The position numbers were made by a program, and so were the translations under genes. This document shows, one piece after another, positions 27,878 through 36,027 of a stretch of DNA of 64,000 bases. This DNA comes from Pseudomonas neuropathica. Its GTDB lineage: Bacteria; Pseudomonadota; Gammaproteobacteria; Pseudomonadales; Pseudomonadaceae. How positions within the stretch are numbered: position 1 is the stretch's first letter; the number at the start of each line of letters is the position of its first letter. The notes under the pieces were generated by a model. That model was not told the DNA's origin. It saw only the letters and a list, made by a program, of their open reading frames with translations, and ran no database searches. The stretch lies in NCBI RefSeq assembly GCF_015461835.1, contig NZ_JACOPX010000006.1, forward strand, positions 124,001 through 188,000. Direction: 5' to 3'.

Positions 27878-27973
27878 GTGTCCCCCTGGTATCACGCGTG
27901 TGCCTTCTTCTGAGCGCTGCGCAATCGTGCCAGCATCGACAAATCATACAGACGACGAATCTCAGGAAACATC

Positions 27974-28915
27974 ATGACCGCAGCGACCCACCCTTCCCCA
28001 CAATCCATTCTCGTACTCGGCGCCGGCGAACTCGGCCTGCCGGTGCTGCGCAATCTTGCGCGGGTAGCCAAGCGCTCGCCCGGCAGCACCCTCAGCGTCC
28101 TGCTCAGGGACTCGACCATCAACACGCAAGCCCCCGAGAAAAAACTGGAAATCGATGAACTGCGCAGTCTGGGCATCCAACTGGTCGCAGCAGACCTGGT
28201 TGACGACTCCATCGATCAACTGGCCGAAATGTTCGCAGCATTCGACACCGTCATAGGCTGCGCAGGCATGGTCGCGGGCCGTGAAACGCCGATGAAACTG
28301 GCAACAGCAGCGCTAAAGTCCGGCGTGAAGCGCTACTTCCCCTGGCAGTTTGGCGTCGATTTCGAAGTGATTGGCCGGGGCAGCCCGCAGGACTTGTTCG
28401 ATGCGCAACTCGACGTGCGCGAGTTGCTCCGCGCCCAGGATAAAACCGAATGGGTGATCATCTCGACCGGCATGTTCACCAGTTTTCTGTTCGAGCCGGT
28501 ATTTGAAGTCGTCGATTTTGACAACCACACCGTCAACGCCTTGGGCAGCCTGGAAACCAGCGTGACACTCACGACACCGGAGGACATCGGCAAACTGACA
28601 GCGGACATCGTTTTCTTCGAACCGCGCTTTCGCAATGAGATCGTGTACCTGTCTGGCGACACGGTGACGTATGGGCAGGTGGCGAGCCTGCTTGAACGGG
28701 TGCTGGGGCGGCCGTTCAAGCGTAACGTCTGGACGATTCCGTACCTGATGCAGGAACTGGAAAAAGACCCCACTCACCACATCAAAAAATACCGCGCCGT
28801 ATTTGCCCAAGGCAGAGGCGTGTCGTGGCCGAAAGCGGGGACTTTCAACGAGCGGCAATCGATTCAGGTCACTACGGCTGAACAGTGGGCTCGGGACAAC
28901 CTGGCAGTCGATTGA
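27974..28915 (+). CDS. NmrA-like NAD(P)-binding oxidoreductase
   Basis: A 313-residue atypical short-chain dehydrogenase. The Rossmann glycine motif is LVLGAGELGLPVLRNL near the N-terminus. The NmrA/isoflavone-reductase pattern follows: FDTVIGCAGM, KSGVKRYFPWQFGVD and VSLLERVLGRP-like ends. Family members either reduce aromatic substrates or sense NADP/NAD without catalysis; there is no clear Tyr-x3-Lys, so the reaction is unknown. AGGA precedes the ATG. It pairs with the divergent HxlR regulator, a common combination for detoxification genes. Confidence 0.85.
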   Translation: MTAATHPSPQSILVLGAGELGLPVLRNLARVAKRSPGSTLSVLLRDSTINTQAPEKKLEIDELRSLGIQLVAADLVDDSIDQLAEMFAAFDTVIGCAGMVAGRETPMKLATAALKSGVKRYFPWQFGVDFEVIGRGSPQDLFDAQLDVRELLRAQDKTEWVIISTGMFTSFLFEPVFEVVDFDNHTVNALGSLETSVTLTTPEDIGKLTADIVFFEPRFRNEIVYLSGDTVTYGQVASLLERVLGRPFKRNVWTIPYLMQELEKDPTHHIKKYRAVFAQGRGVSWPKAGTFNERQSIQVTTAEQWARDNLAVD

Positions 28916-28982
28916 GGCAAAGAAAGCAACCCACTCGCAGGTACAGATACGCGTACATCGTCTCAACATTTATCGCGGCTGA

Positions 28983-29046
28983 AGAGCAAGCCCGCTCCCA
29001 CCTTGGAACACGCTCAAACGTGGGAGAGAGCCTGCTCGCGAAGGCG
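28983..29046. repeat. REP-like palindrome
   Basis: AGAGCAAGCCCGCTCCCACC and GTGGGAGAGAGCCTGCTCGC form imperfect inverted arms. It lies downstream of the oxidoreductase and is a variant of the GAGCAGGCTC REP family. Confidence 0.75.
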
Positions 29047-29092
29047 CCAGAATGAACACCCGATTAGTCACCAAGTGATCCCAGCACCCGCA

Positions 29093-29452
29093 TCACTCCG
29101 GCAATTGCAAATTATCCAGCGCCCGATTCACCGCCAACTCCCCGAGCATGATCAACTGCGCAATCCCCGCCAGCGCATGGCGCTGCGATGCCGGCAAAAG
29201 GCTGGAGACGTTCTGGGCGATGGTTTTGGCCGAAGCGAGTGTTGCACTGGCATCGACCAGTAGTTCTTCGGTTTTGTTGTCCGCCGTCACGGCGTACATC
29301 CTACGGTTTTTACGTGGGGGCGGCGTGGAACCGGGTGGACAGAGGTAATGGTCGAGCGCGCGGTCGGCGGCTTCGTGGAGTTTTTTGGAGTCGATGGATT
29401 CATAGGGGGAAACCGAGACGGTTTCGGGCGGGTTGGGTGTTGGTTTGATCAT
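29093..29452 (-). CDS. DUF6124 family protein
   Basis: A 119-residue protein starting MIKPTPNPPET, with SPYESIDSKKLHEAADRALD near residue 15 and a helical C-terminal half (LASAKTIAQNVSSLLPASQR, ALAGIAQLIMLGELAVNRAL). This fits DUF6124, a family common in Pseudomonas and of unknown function, often present in several copies. TGGAG stands before the ATG. No membrane span or signal peptide is seen. The 340 bases upstream are unusually rich in hairpins (see 29460-29790). Confidence 0.8.
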   Translation of the reverse strand: MIKPTPNPPETVSVSPYESIDSKKLHEAADRALDHYLCPPGSTPPPRKNRRMYAVTADNKTEELLVDASATLASAKTIAQNVSSLLPASQRHALAGIAQLIMLGELAVNRALDNLQLPE

Positions 29453-29459
29453 GGTGAAG

Positions 29460-29790
29460 CTCCAAATTTATACCTGGTGGAACCACCAACACCTGTCGCT
29501 AAACAAGTAAGGGTGGCAGCTGCACGCGGGTTAGCGAACCGAGAGGTATAAGACCCGGCAGACCCGAAGGTCTCCCACGCACAGCCACCATATCGTCGTC
29601 GCAAACGTCTGCGACAAACTGGAGCGTCGTTGTACTTATACCTGGTCGGGTCGCTAAACCCGGCCGCTGGGTTGCCAGCGACCCATAGACGATATAGACC
29701 AGGTACAAAGCCCACAAGCCGGCGGATTCTGGCGTAGCTGTAGGCAAAGGCGCAAGGGTGTGTAGCCTGAGAGAGTGTCTGGAGATGTCT
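29460..29790. other. Hairpin-rich repeat region upstream of DUF6124 gene
   Basis: Three copies of a TATACC...GCTAA(A)C unit occur: 29468-29504 and 29637-29662 direct, and 29528-29552 inverted. The last two can form a long stem. Inside and beside it are GTCGCA-aacgtc-TGCGAC (29598-29615) and CGCTGG-gttg-CCAGCG (29665-29680). Open frames cross it on the minus strand, but they are arginine- and repeat-rich and look like translated repeats. The gap to 30080 shows nothing else recognisable. It could be a structured leader or a small RNA of the DUF6124 gene. Confidence 0.55.
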
Positions 29791-30080
29791 TTTTAAACAT
29801 TGGTGTTTAGCGGGCTCCTCATCCCGTCTCGGATCCCTCAACAGATCCGTCCCCTTATGCCGGCCCCTTATCTCACTTTGCACCTTGGAACCAGCCATTA
29901 GCGCGCTGACTAGGACATGCTTGCGCGTCCCAATGTATCCCGCCACATTCCTCGCTTGCCTTTGGACAGGCCTTGCTTCCCCCGGTCAAAAGACAAAGTG
30001 GCAGACATCCCCTTGCTCGCCTATGCTCCTCTTCGCCAACAGAGATGGCGCAAAGCCACTTAGCATTCTGGAGTTTCTTT

Positions 30081-32237
30081 ATGATCACGGAATTGAATAT
30101 AGATGGCGTCACCAGCTACAAATCTAAATCCACTTTTTCCCCAATTAATAAAACGTCGCTTATATACGGGCTAAACGGGGCAGGAAAGAGCACTATCTCC
30201 GAGTTCTTGTACAACCAAAACGCACCACAGTTTGTGAAATGCAGCTTAAAAACGAGCCAAGCTTGTGAAATTCTTGTATATAACCAAAGCTTTTTGAATG
30301 ACTACTTTTACGAAGAGGATAACTTAAAAGGGATCTTCACCCTTTCGAAAGAAAACAAAGGTGCTCTCCAGCAAATCGAAGCTGAGACGAAAGAACTTGA
30401 GAAACACCTAACCGCTCAGCAAGAAAATGCGAGGTTAGCTGCCGAGACAGCCACAAAGCTCGAAGAAGCAAAGTCAAAGGCAAGTAGCAAGGTTTGGGAA
30501 ATTAAGACAACCTTCTCAGGCGGTGATCGTGTTCTTGAGTTCTGCCTAGAAAGCTTGAAAAGAACCGAACTCCTTTTTCAACACATTGTCAGTTTACCGC
30601 TACCGGAAAATGCGCCTGACTATACGGTTGAAGATTTGAAAGCAGAAGCATCATCTATTGAGGGAGAAGGTGCAGTTTCATTCACAACTTCCCCTATCCT
30701 TTCTGCTGGGTGGCTGAGTATTGAGAGAGACTCATTATGGTCGAAGATAATTGTTGGGAGCCAAGAGGGGTCGGTTGCTGAATTCATTGCGAAAACTAAA
30801 AATTCTGACTGGGTGAAAGAAGGACTTCAGTACATTTCAGATGACGAGGATCCCCAAGCCTGCCCATTTTGCCAGCAAAAAACAATTACGAAACACATCA
30901 TTGATTCTATACGACATGTCTTCGACGAGGCCTACGAGCAAGATATTAAAGAACTGGAGTTAATCAAAACCCAGTATGAGACACTAACCTCCAACTTGAA
31001 CATTCAAGACATTTCAAATTCTCCGCTTGCTAAAAAGGAGCTTATAGATGCTTGGACTATCGCCTGTGAAGCCTTACGGGCATCAATACGCGAAAACATC
31101 TTACACATTAGTAACAAAACCAAAAGCCCGAGCACGCCAGTGGTACTCACCGATACAAAATCCACCGTCGATCTGATCAACGAATTGATCAAAAGTCTGA
31201 ACGAGATTATTGACGCCCACAATGACAAGCTGGCTAACAAGAAAAAAACCAAAGACAACATAAGATCTCGTTTCTGGACGCTGATGCGCTGGAATTACGA
31301 CCAGACGATTTCTGCCTACTCTCAGTCAGCATCTGCGCTAAAAGAAGAGACCAGTGAAATAAACCAGTCTGCCACTAATATAGGTGCAGATGTCACGGCA
31401 TCTAGCGGTAAGATCGCCAACCTTAGAAAACAGACGGTAAATATTGAAGAGTCAATTGAGAACATTAATTGCGGGCTGTTGGAAATTGGCATCGATGGCT
31501 TTTCTGTGGTGCCGTATGGTGATAATTTTTACCGCGTATCTAGAACTACCGATCAAGCAAATGCCTTTCACTCGTTGAGTGAAGGTGAGAAAACGGTTAT
31601 CAGTTTTCTCTACTTTATGGAGCTTTGTAAAGGACAGAAAACCGCCACTGCTGTCCCTCAAGCTAAAGTGGTTGTGATTGATGATCCCATTTCAAGTCTT
31701 TCTCATCTCTACGTGTTCAATATTGGACAGTTAATCAAAAAATACTTCATAAATAGTGACCTATACAAGCAGGTTTTTGTGCTGACTCATAGTTTGTACT
31801 TTTTCTATGAACTGACTCACACGAACCATAAAACCCGATCAGAGACTCAGCAACTATTCAGGGTTTATAAGAACAAAAACGGAAGCTCGGTAACCCCAAT
31901 GAAATACGAGGAGATTCAAAATGACTACCAATCATACTGGTCAATCATAAAAGACCAGGCTGCGCCACCGGCGCTGATCGCAAACTGCATGCGGAACATC
32001 GTCGAATATTTCTTCAATTTTGTTCAAAAAACGGACTTTAACAACGTCTTCCAAAAGCCAGCTCTGTCGGCTGATAAATTCACAACCTTCTACAGATACA
32101 TGAATCGAGAGTCACATTCTTTGGGCCAAAATATTTTTGACATAAAAGAATTCGATCATGAGGTTTTCAAAGACGGTCTGAGGTTAATCTTTGAAGGGTG
32201 CGGGTACTCCGAACACTATCAAGCCATGAGTAAATAG
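30081..32237 (+). CDS. AAA_13-type zinc-hook ATPase, possible RloC/PrrC-like nuclease
   Basis: A 718-residue SMC/ABC-type ATPase: Walker A G30-LNGAGKST38, a Q-loop near VYNQSFLNDYF, long coiled coils, a zinc-hook CPFC at 261-264, ABC signature LSEGE 499-503, Walker B VVVIDD 530-535 and H-loop His570. This order matches the AAA_13 family, which includes the anticodon nucleases RloC and PrrC. The C-terminal ~140 residues contain R638-NIV-E642 and R672-X6-H679, the spacing expected for a PrrC-type Arg/Glu/His site or a HEPN RxH site; this part is inference. GGAG fixes ATG 30081, although a TTG frame starts at 29973. The DNA is clearly more AT-rich than the surrounding hxc genes, which suggests transfer. 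Convergent nuclease genes follow. Confidence 0.8.
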   Translation: MITELNIDGVTSYKSKSTFSPINKTSLIYGLNGAGKSTISEFLYNQNAPQFVKCSLKTSQACEILVYNQSFLNDYFYEEDNLKGIFTLSKENKGALQQIEAETKELEKHLTAQQENARLAAETATKLEEAKSKASSKVWEIKTTFSGGDRVLEFCLESLKRTELLFQHIVSLPLPENAPDYTVEDLKAEASSIEGEGAVSFTTSPILSAGWLSIERDSLWSKIIVGSQEGSVAEFIAKTKNSDWVKEGLQYISDDEDPQACPFCQQKTITKHIIDSIRHVFDEAYEQDIKELELIKTQYETLTSNLNIQDISNSPLAKKELIDAWTIACEALRASIRENILHISNKTKSPSTPVVLTDTKSTVDLINELIKSLNEIIDAHNDKLANKKKTKDNIRSRFWTLMRWNYDQTISAYSQSASALKEETSEINQSATNIGADVTASSGKIANLRKQTVNIEESIENINCGLLEIGIDGFSVVPYGDNFYRVSRTTDQANAFHSLSEGEKTVISFLYFMELCKGQKTATAVPQAKVVVIDDPISSLSHLYVFNIGQLIKKYFINSDLYKQVFVLTHSLYFFYELTHTNHKTRSETQQLFRVYKNKNGSSVTPMKYEEIQNDYQSYWSIIKDQAAPPALIANCMRNIVEYFFNFVQKTDFNNVFQKPALSADKFTTFYRYMNRESHSLGQNIFDIKEFDHEVFKDGLRLIFEGCGYSEHYQAMSK

Positions 32238-32259
32238 CTACAGGTTGAGGGGTGTTACC

Positions 32260-32299
32260 GAAAGGCGGACCCATAACTCTAATCTGCGGTTCGCCTTTC
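32260..32299. terminator. Stem-loop between convergent defence-like genes
   Basis: GAAAGGCGGACC at 32260-32271 pairs with GGTTCGCCTTTC at 32288-32299 (12 bp, one G-T). It lies 22 bases after the ATPase stop. There is no strong T-run on either strand, so it is a probable terminator or mRNA end structure. The rest of 32238-32512 shows nothing convincing. Confidence 0.5.
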
Positions 32300-32512
32300 A
32301 GCCATTTCTATTAGGACATTTCTCCGCCGCATTCTCCTCGACCTGCGCGAGCCTGATCCGAACTTGAACCTCTGGTACTAGGGAGTTTTTTGTGAAAAGC
32401 GGTGTGAGTGGTGGCTTTCAACCGAAAAAGCACCCTGTCGAAAGCGTCTGAGAGTTTACGGTGACTCACATTACTACGCAGCAGATTGCTAGGAATTTGG
32501 GTACTTGGAGAC

Positions 32513-33364
32513 CTACATTCGGACATCTTCATGCCTGACGCCTCTAAGATTGCAGGCCATCAGACCTTGATACGGTCCTGAGTAGCCAGTAATTACGAAG
32601 TATCCTCTCAATCTATAAACCCCCCTCTGCCAGTAAAAAAAGCAACTTCCTAAAACATGTGAGATGTGCACGGAGAACTCCGTACCTGTGCATTTATAAC
32701 ACGAAGGCTCCTCCCCCTCTTCCAAATCTTCGAAACAGTCTTCATAAGCTACAAAATATGGATTTGGCTCATCAACACTACCCTGAAAACTACTATCATC
32801 CATAGTCAGATCGAGAAAAACAATACCCTCGTCATTCTCACAAATAAAACTTGAAAAAACTTTATAGTCTTCTATAGACGAAAGTACACCTTCAAATCTT
32901 GGCTTGCTTGGTATGGACTCCTTGTCTGGAAATCCAAGCAATGCTCGTAAGAAACCAGCCTGCGGAGCACTCACCGCACTCAATATATCACCACAATCAT
33001 ATACTGCAGTCTTGGAAATTTGGCTTTGGAATTTCAACTTCTCCTTGTCAGCCAATTGCATTAACTGACCTGTGACAAAAACAAACGTTGTTACACCCCC
33101 CCGACTTGCCTTATTCAAATCTTTTAGAAATTTAGCTTCTATTTCTGAAAAAGACTTGTATTCCTTGATGGGAAAATAGCATGCAACCGTTAAAGTACCA
33201 TCTGCACTTTGTAAGTCACGCCCTCCATCTGGCCCTCCAAGCGGGGCGACATTTGTCAACGGTGGATATACCCCCAAGCTCGAAAGAAAGGCGTTAACAA
33301 ACACTTCAGCCTTCCCTGCCCCATCTGACCAAAGCCTGAGTTTAGATTGAATATCACTACGCAT
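32513..33364 (-). CDS. Putative PD-(D/E)XK nuclease-like protein with cysteine-containing C-domain
   Basis: A 283-residue protein. Residues 18-80 resemble the N-terminal half of a restriction-endonuclease fold: E20 in the first helix, GGPDGGRD with D50, then the strand LTVACYFP and a conserved-looking helix FSEIEAKFLKDLNKA. The usual (E/Q)xK is not present where expected; ACYFP occupies it, so activity is uncertain. The middle (VFVTGQLMQLADKEKL) looks like the rest of a Rossmann-like core. The C-terminal ~110 residues are unrecognised and contain CYKC and further Cys (SCYKCTGTEF, LGSCFFYW). AAAGG precedes ATG 33364. AT-rich; probably part of the defence-like island. Confidence 0.6.
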   Translation of the reverse strand: MRSDIQSKLRLWSDGAGKAEVFVNAFLSSLGVYPPLTNVAPLGGPDGGRDLQSADGTLTVACYFPIKEYKSFSEIEAKFLKDLNKASRGGVTTFVFVTGQLMQLADKEKLKFQSQISKTAVYDCGDILSAVSAPQAGFLRALLGFPDKESIPSKPRFEGVLSSIEDYKVFSSFICENDEGIVFLDLTMDDSSFQGSVDEPNPYFVAYEDCFEDLEEGEEPSCYKCTGTEFSVHISHVLGSCFFYWQRGVYRLRGYFVITGYSGPYQGLMACNLRGVRHEDVRM

Positions 33365-33627
33365 AGGGCTACCTTTCACAAATCTATCAACTTTACGCTT
33401 ATGACAGAGCAGTTAATAGGAAGACATGTAGAATATAGAATTAATTTTTCAAATGAACACTTAAAACTTGCTGACAAACGCAATTAAGCCTAGATCAAAC
33501 GACCGATGTTACCCGTCAACCGCTCGTAACGGATCACACATGCCAGCAAAAACTGACGTTCACCCTCTGCTTCTTCATTTTTCAATTGAGAAATTTGAGG
33601 TTGATAGCATCCCACCAAACTTCCATA

Positions 33628-34653
33628 TCAGATCCTTACAATCCCTGTTCCGGGAGTCCGAAGGCGAGTGAGCCAAGCGTTCACGGCGTGTCGCTCAACA
33701 ACCTGTATCGGATAACCTCGAGCACTGATGGTCGTTTGTGCGCCAGGACTCAACTCTGATGTTGTAACTATCATGCCGTACTCGGCACCCATAAATTGCA
33801 CGTCCGCCGCAAGGCCCTTTATTATCACTTTCTCAACTTTTGCTTTCTGCCGCTTACACTGTATCAGACAGGTCGGTTTCGCATCCTTCGGTGTGTCTTG
33901 CTTCCACAATCGGACATCTACACCATCGTCGTTAGTACCTGGACCGATTTCAACGCGAAACCCCTCCCTTTCGAAGTATTCTGCTGTGAGTTCTTCAAAT
34001 TTTCGCCAGTGCATTTCTGCCAAGCGGTGATTATTGTTGGACAAATAATTTATAAATCGCTGGTCAATGAATGTTCCTTTTTCGGGAGCATCTAAGGCGC
34101 CAGTAAAGAGCGACTTGAGTTCTATAGTGCTGCTCCACTCATCGTATCTAGACAAAGAGTGAGGACTGATTCGCATGTGATGATCGAAACCCCGAATATA
34201 CTCCATAGCCATATCCAAGCCAGTTCGCCCAAATTCCAAAGCACAACGCTTCATAATTTGCGATGGATCTATCGATTTGCCACCACTTCTTGTAGTTTCT
34301 TCAATTAACCCCATCATCATTTGATTAAAAATAGCGCTTACACCCTCGTATATAGCCAGTAAACGAGGGTTGTGCTTGTATTTATGGTAGAGCTTGATCT
34401 GGGGAGGTATGCCATTTTCCTCGTCTTCTGTGTAGCCGATCCTGTGAAGCAACCGATAGCAGATCGCCTCAAACTCCTCAGAGCGAATCCGCAAGCCACT
34501 CTTTTCAGACTGAAGTAACACATCTCCGAGATTGCGATGATCTCCGGAGAGGTGATCACATAGCTCTTGCATTGATAAAGCTAAGCCAACCTTTTGGCCC
34601 GCAATTTCAGATAGGTGATCGGCAAATACGCCGGGTGAAAAGTTCATGGCCAT
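33628..34653 (-). CDS. Mrr-like restriction endonuclease
   Basis: A 341-residue protein with a C-terminal Mrr-type nuclease domain (about 212-330). It shows HWRKFEELTAEYFEREGF, the catalytic Asp in NDDGVDVRLW (D246) and the strand CLIQCKRQK giving the Q265-x-K267 form common to Mrr enzymes. The N-terminal 200 residues are helical and unrecognised; they may sense the target or bind a partner. AAGGAAG precedes the ATG. No methylase gene is nearby, which fits a modification-dependent or otherwise self-controlled nuclease. It reads in the same direction as the nuclease-like gene at 32513, 263 bp upstream of it. That gap shows no gene. Confidence 0.82.
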   Translation of the reverse strand: MAMNFSPGVFADHLSEIAGQKVGLALSMQELCDHLSGDHRNLGDVLLQSEKSGLRIRSEEFEAICYRLLHRIGYTEDEENGIPPQIKLYHKYKHNPRLLAIYEGVSAIFNQMMMGLIEETTRSGGKSIDPSQIMKRCALEFGRTGLDMAMEYIRGFDHHMRISPHSLSRYDEWSSTIELKSLFTGALDAPEKGTFIDQRFINYLSNNNHRLAEMHWRKFEELTAEYFEREGFRVEIGPGTNDDGVDVRLWKQDTPKDAKPTCLIQCKRQKAKVEKVIIKGLAADVQFMGAEYGMIVTTSELSPGAQTTISARGYPIQVVERHAVNAWLTRLRTPGTGIVRI

Positions 34654-34761
34654 CGATTACTTCCTTGATTTGGCGATTGGCTAAAGGCGATAGGAAGATG
34701 CAAAGAGATTTTAGCAGTTCGATAATTTATAGAACAAAATTTTATGGAGCACCAGCGTGAA

Positions 34762-35013
34762 TTAGAAATTCGCATCTTGTCCGAATGTACGTTTAGATAT
34801 CAAAGAGTGCTTCAGTTTAGGCGGGAGGGGCATCGCTGGTTCTGACCATAGGCGAACCAGTTCCACCCCAGCTATCGGCCGGTGGGGATTTTCACGACGA
34901 TCCACTTCTGGCAGAAAGTAACTAAAAACGTTCTTTACTTGCTCGCCTTCTTTTACCGAGGCGCTTGATCCTATATCCCAGATGGCACTATTCGAACTTA
35001 AGCGCCGAGACAC
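34762..35013 (-). CDS. Doubtful small ORF at the right border of the insertion
   Basis: An 83-residue frame from GTG 35013 without a ribosome site. It shows no signal peptide, membrane span or recognised motif (ends KLKHSLISKRTFGQDANF). It starts 17 bases downstream of the hxcP stop on the same strand and could be the tail of a gene cut by the event that brought in the island. I do not recognise it. Otherwise 34654-35030 holds nothing I can name. Confidence 0.25.
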   Translation of the reverse strand: MSRRLSSNSAIWDIGSSASVKEGEQVKNVFSYFLPEVDRRENPHRPIAGVELVRLWSEPAMPLPPKLKHSLISKRTFGQDANF

Positions 35014-35030
35014 TAACTTCTACCCTATAG

Positions 35031-35462
35031 TCAGGGCCTCTTCAGCATCGGCAAAACCACCCCCTCCGCCAACCTCTCCACCCCCAACCTCACCCTCTCC
35101 CCACCCTGCTCAATCACCACCCCATCCCCCTCCACCGCCACCAGCTTCACCCCAGGCCCAACCTTCTCCCCCTGCAAAAAACTCCTCGGCGGCCCATCGT
35201 TCAGGCTCAGTATCGCCACCGCCCCCCGACTCCCCGCCATCACCCCGCTCACCTTGATATCCATCGGCGCCGTTTGATTGGAAAACCACTGCAACGCCGG
35301 GCTATCACTGCGCGCCGCCAGCAATTGCGGGGCGGCTGCCGGGGTGTGTGATTCGGCGGAGGTCAGCAGCAGCGACGACCATGTCGCTACGCCGACCAGC
35401 GCGGCAAGCAGCGCGAGTGCCTGAACCATTTGGGGTGGGGAAAAGCGTGCGGTGAAGGTCAT
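35031..35462 (-). CDS. hxcP: Type II secretion protein HxcP (GspC)
   Basis: A 143-residue bitopic protein with a short cytoplasmic N-terminus, a membrane span at about 13-34 (MVQALALLAALVGVATWSSLLL) and a periplasmic HR domain (about 60-125: DIKVSGVMAGSRGAVAILSL, GEKVGPGVKLVAVEGDGVVI). That is the part of GspC that touches the secretin. It lacks the C-terminal PDZ or coiled-coil domain of larger GspC proteins, as in the short HxcP type. AAGGAG precedes the ATG. It is divergent from hxcU. Downstream the AT-rich island begins almost at once. Confidence 0.88.
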   Translation of the reverse strand: MTFTARFSPPQMVQALALLAALVGVATWSSLLLTSAESHTPAAAPQLLAARSDSPALQWFSNQTAPMDIKVSGVMAGSRGAVAILSLNDGPPRSFLQGEKVGPGVKLVAVEGDGVVIEQGGERVRLGVERLAEGVVLPMLKRP

Positions 35463-35519
35463 GGGTTGAATCTCCTTTTTATCCCTGCTGTCAGCCTACG
35501 CGGCAATTCTCTCCGTTTT

Positions 35520-35537
35520 ATTTCACACGCCTTACAT
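35520..35537 (+). promoter_or_regulatory. Weak PHO-box-like sequence before hxcU
   Basis: ATTTCAC-ACGC-CTTACAT matches 9 of 14 positions of CTGTCAT-N4-CTGTCAT, 43 bp before the hxcU ATG, in the hxcP-hxcU divergent gap. Low information alone; listed because phosphate control of this system is known in P. aeruginosa. Confidence 0.2.
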
Positions 35538-35580
35538 GTTGGCCGTGCACGATGGCGCAGGACGCAAAGGAGCGCGCGCG

Positions 35581-36027
35581 ATGAACAGGCAACAGGGTTT
35601 TACGCTGATCGAGTTGATGGTGGTGCTGGTGATCATCGGCATCGCCAGTGCGGCGATCAGCCTGAGTATCAAGCCCGATCCGTTGCAGTTGCTGCGCAAG
35701 GATGCCGAGCGTGTGGCGCAGTTGCTGCAGGTGGCGCAGGCGGAGGCGCGCGCGGATGGCCGGCCGATTGTGTGGGTGAGTGATGCCAAGGGGTTTCGGT
35801 TTAGTCGGCGCAGTGACAGTGGCAAGGGGTTTGATCATTTCGCGCAGGATCCGCAGTTGCGGCCGCGTGCCTGGCAGAGTCCGAAGATGGAGGTGCGGGT
35901 GGAGCCGAAACAAAGGGTTGTGCTGAACGCTGAGTGGATTAATCCGCCGCTGCAATTGACGTTGTCGGATGGCTTGAATCGCTTGAGTGTGCTGCGTGAT
36001 GGCAGCGGCAGGATCAGCCTGCAATGA
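35581..36027 (+). CDS. hxcU: Minor pseudopilin HxcU (GspH)
   Basis: A 148-residue pseudopilin. The leader MNRQQG is cut before FTLIELMVVLVIIGIASAAI, and the C-domain has the GspH pattern LLQVAQAEARADGRPIVWV. It would sit below the tip of the pseudopilus. AAAGGAG lies 7 bases before the ATG at 35581; the frame also reads from 35536 without support. It overlaps hxcW by 4 bases (ATGA). Codons favour G and T in third position more than the minus-strand hxc genes. Confidence 0.92.
   Translation: MNRQQGFTLIELMVVLVIIGIASAAISLSIKPDPLQLLRKDAERVAQLLQVAQAEARADGRPIVWVSDAKGFRFSRRSDSGKGFDHFAQDPQLRPRAWQSPKMEVRVEPKQRVVLNAEWINPPLQLTLSDGLNRLSVLRDGSGRISLQ

Noticed and set aside
29449..29946. 165-residue minus-strand frame before the DUF6124 gene
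   Set aside because: Composed of translated repeats and hairpins, arginine-rich and without a ribosome site; treated as a structured non-coding region.
32311..32532. 73-residue frame on the minus strand after the nuclease-like gene
   Set aside because: No motif, overlaps the end of the neighbouring gene in another frame and has no convincing start signal.
34982..35257. Proline-rich frame (PPPPTSPPPTSPSP...)
   Set aside because: Antisense of hxcP, whose GspC features and ribosome site are clear.
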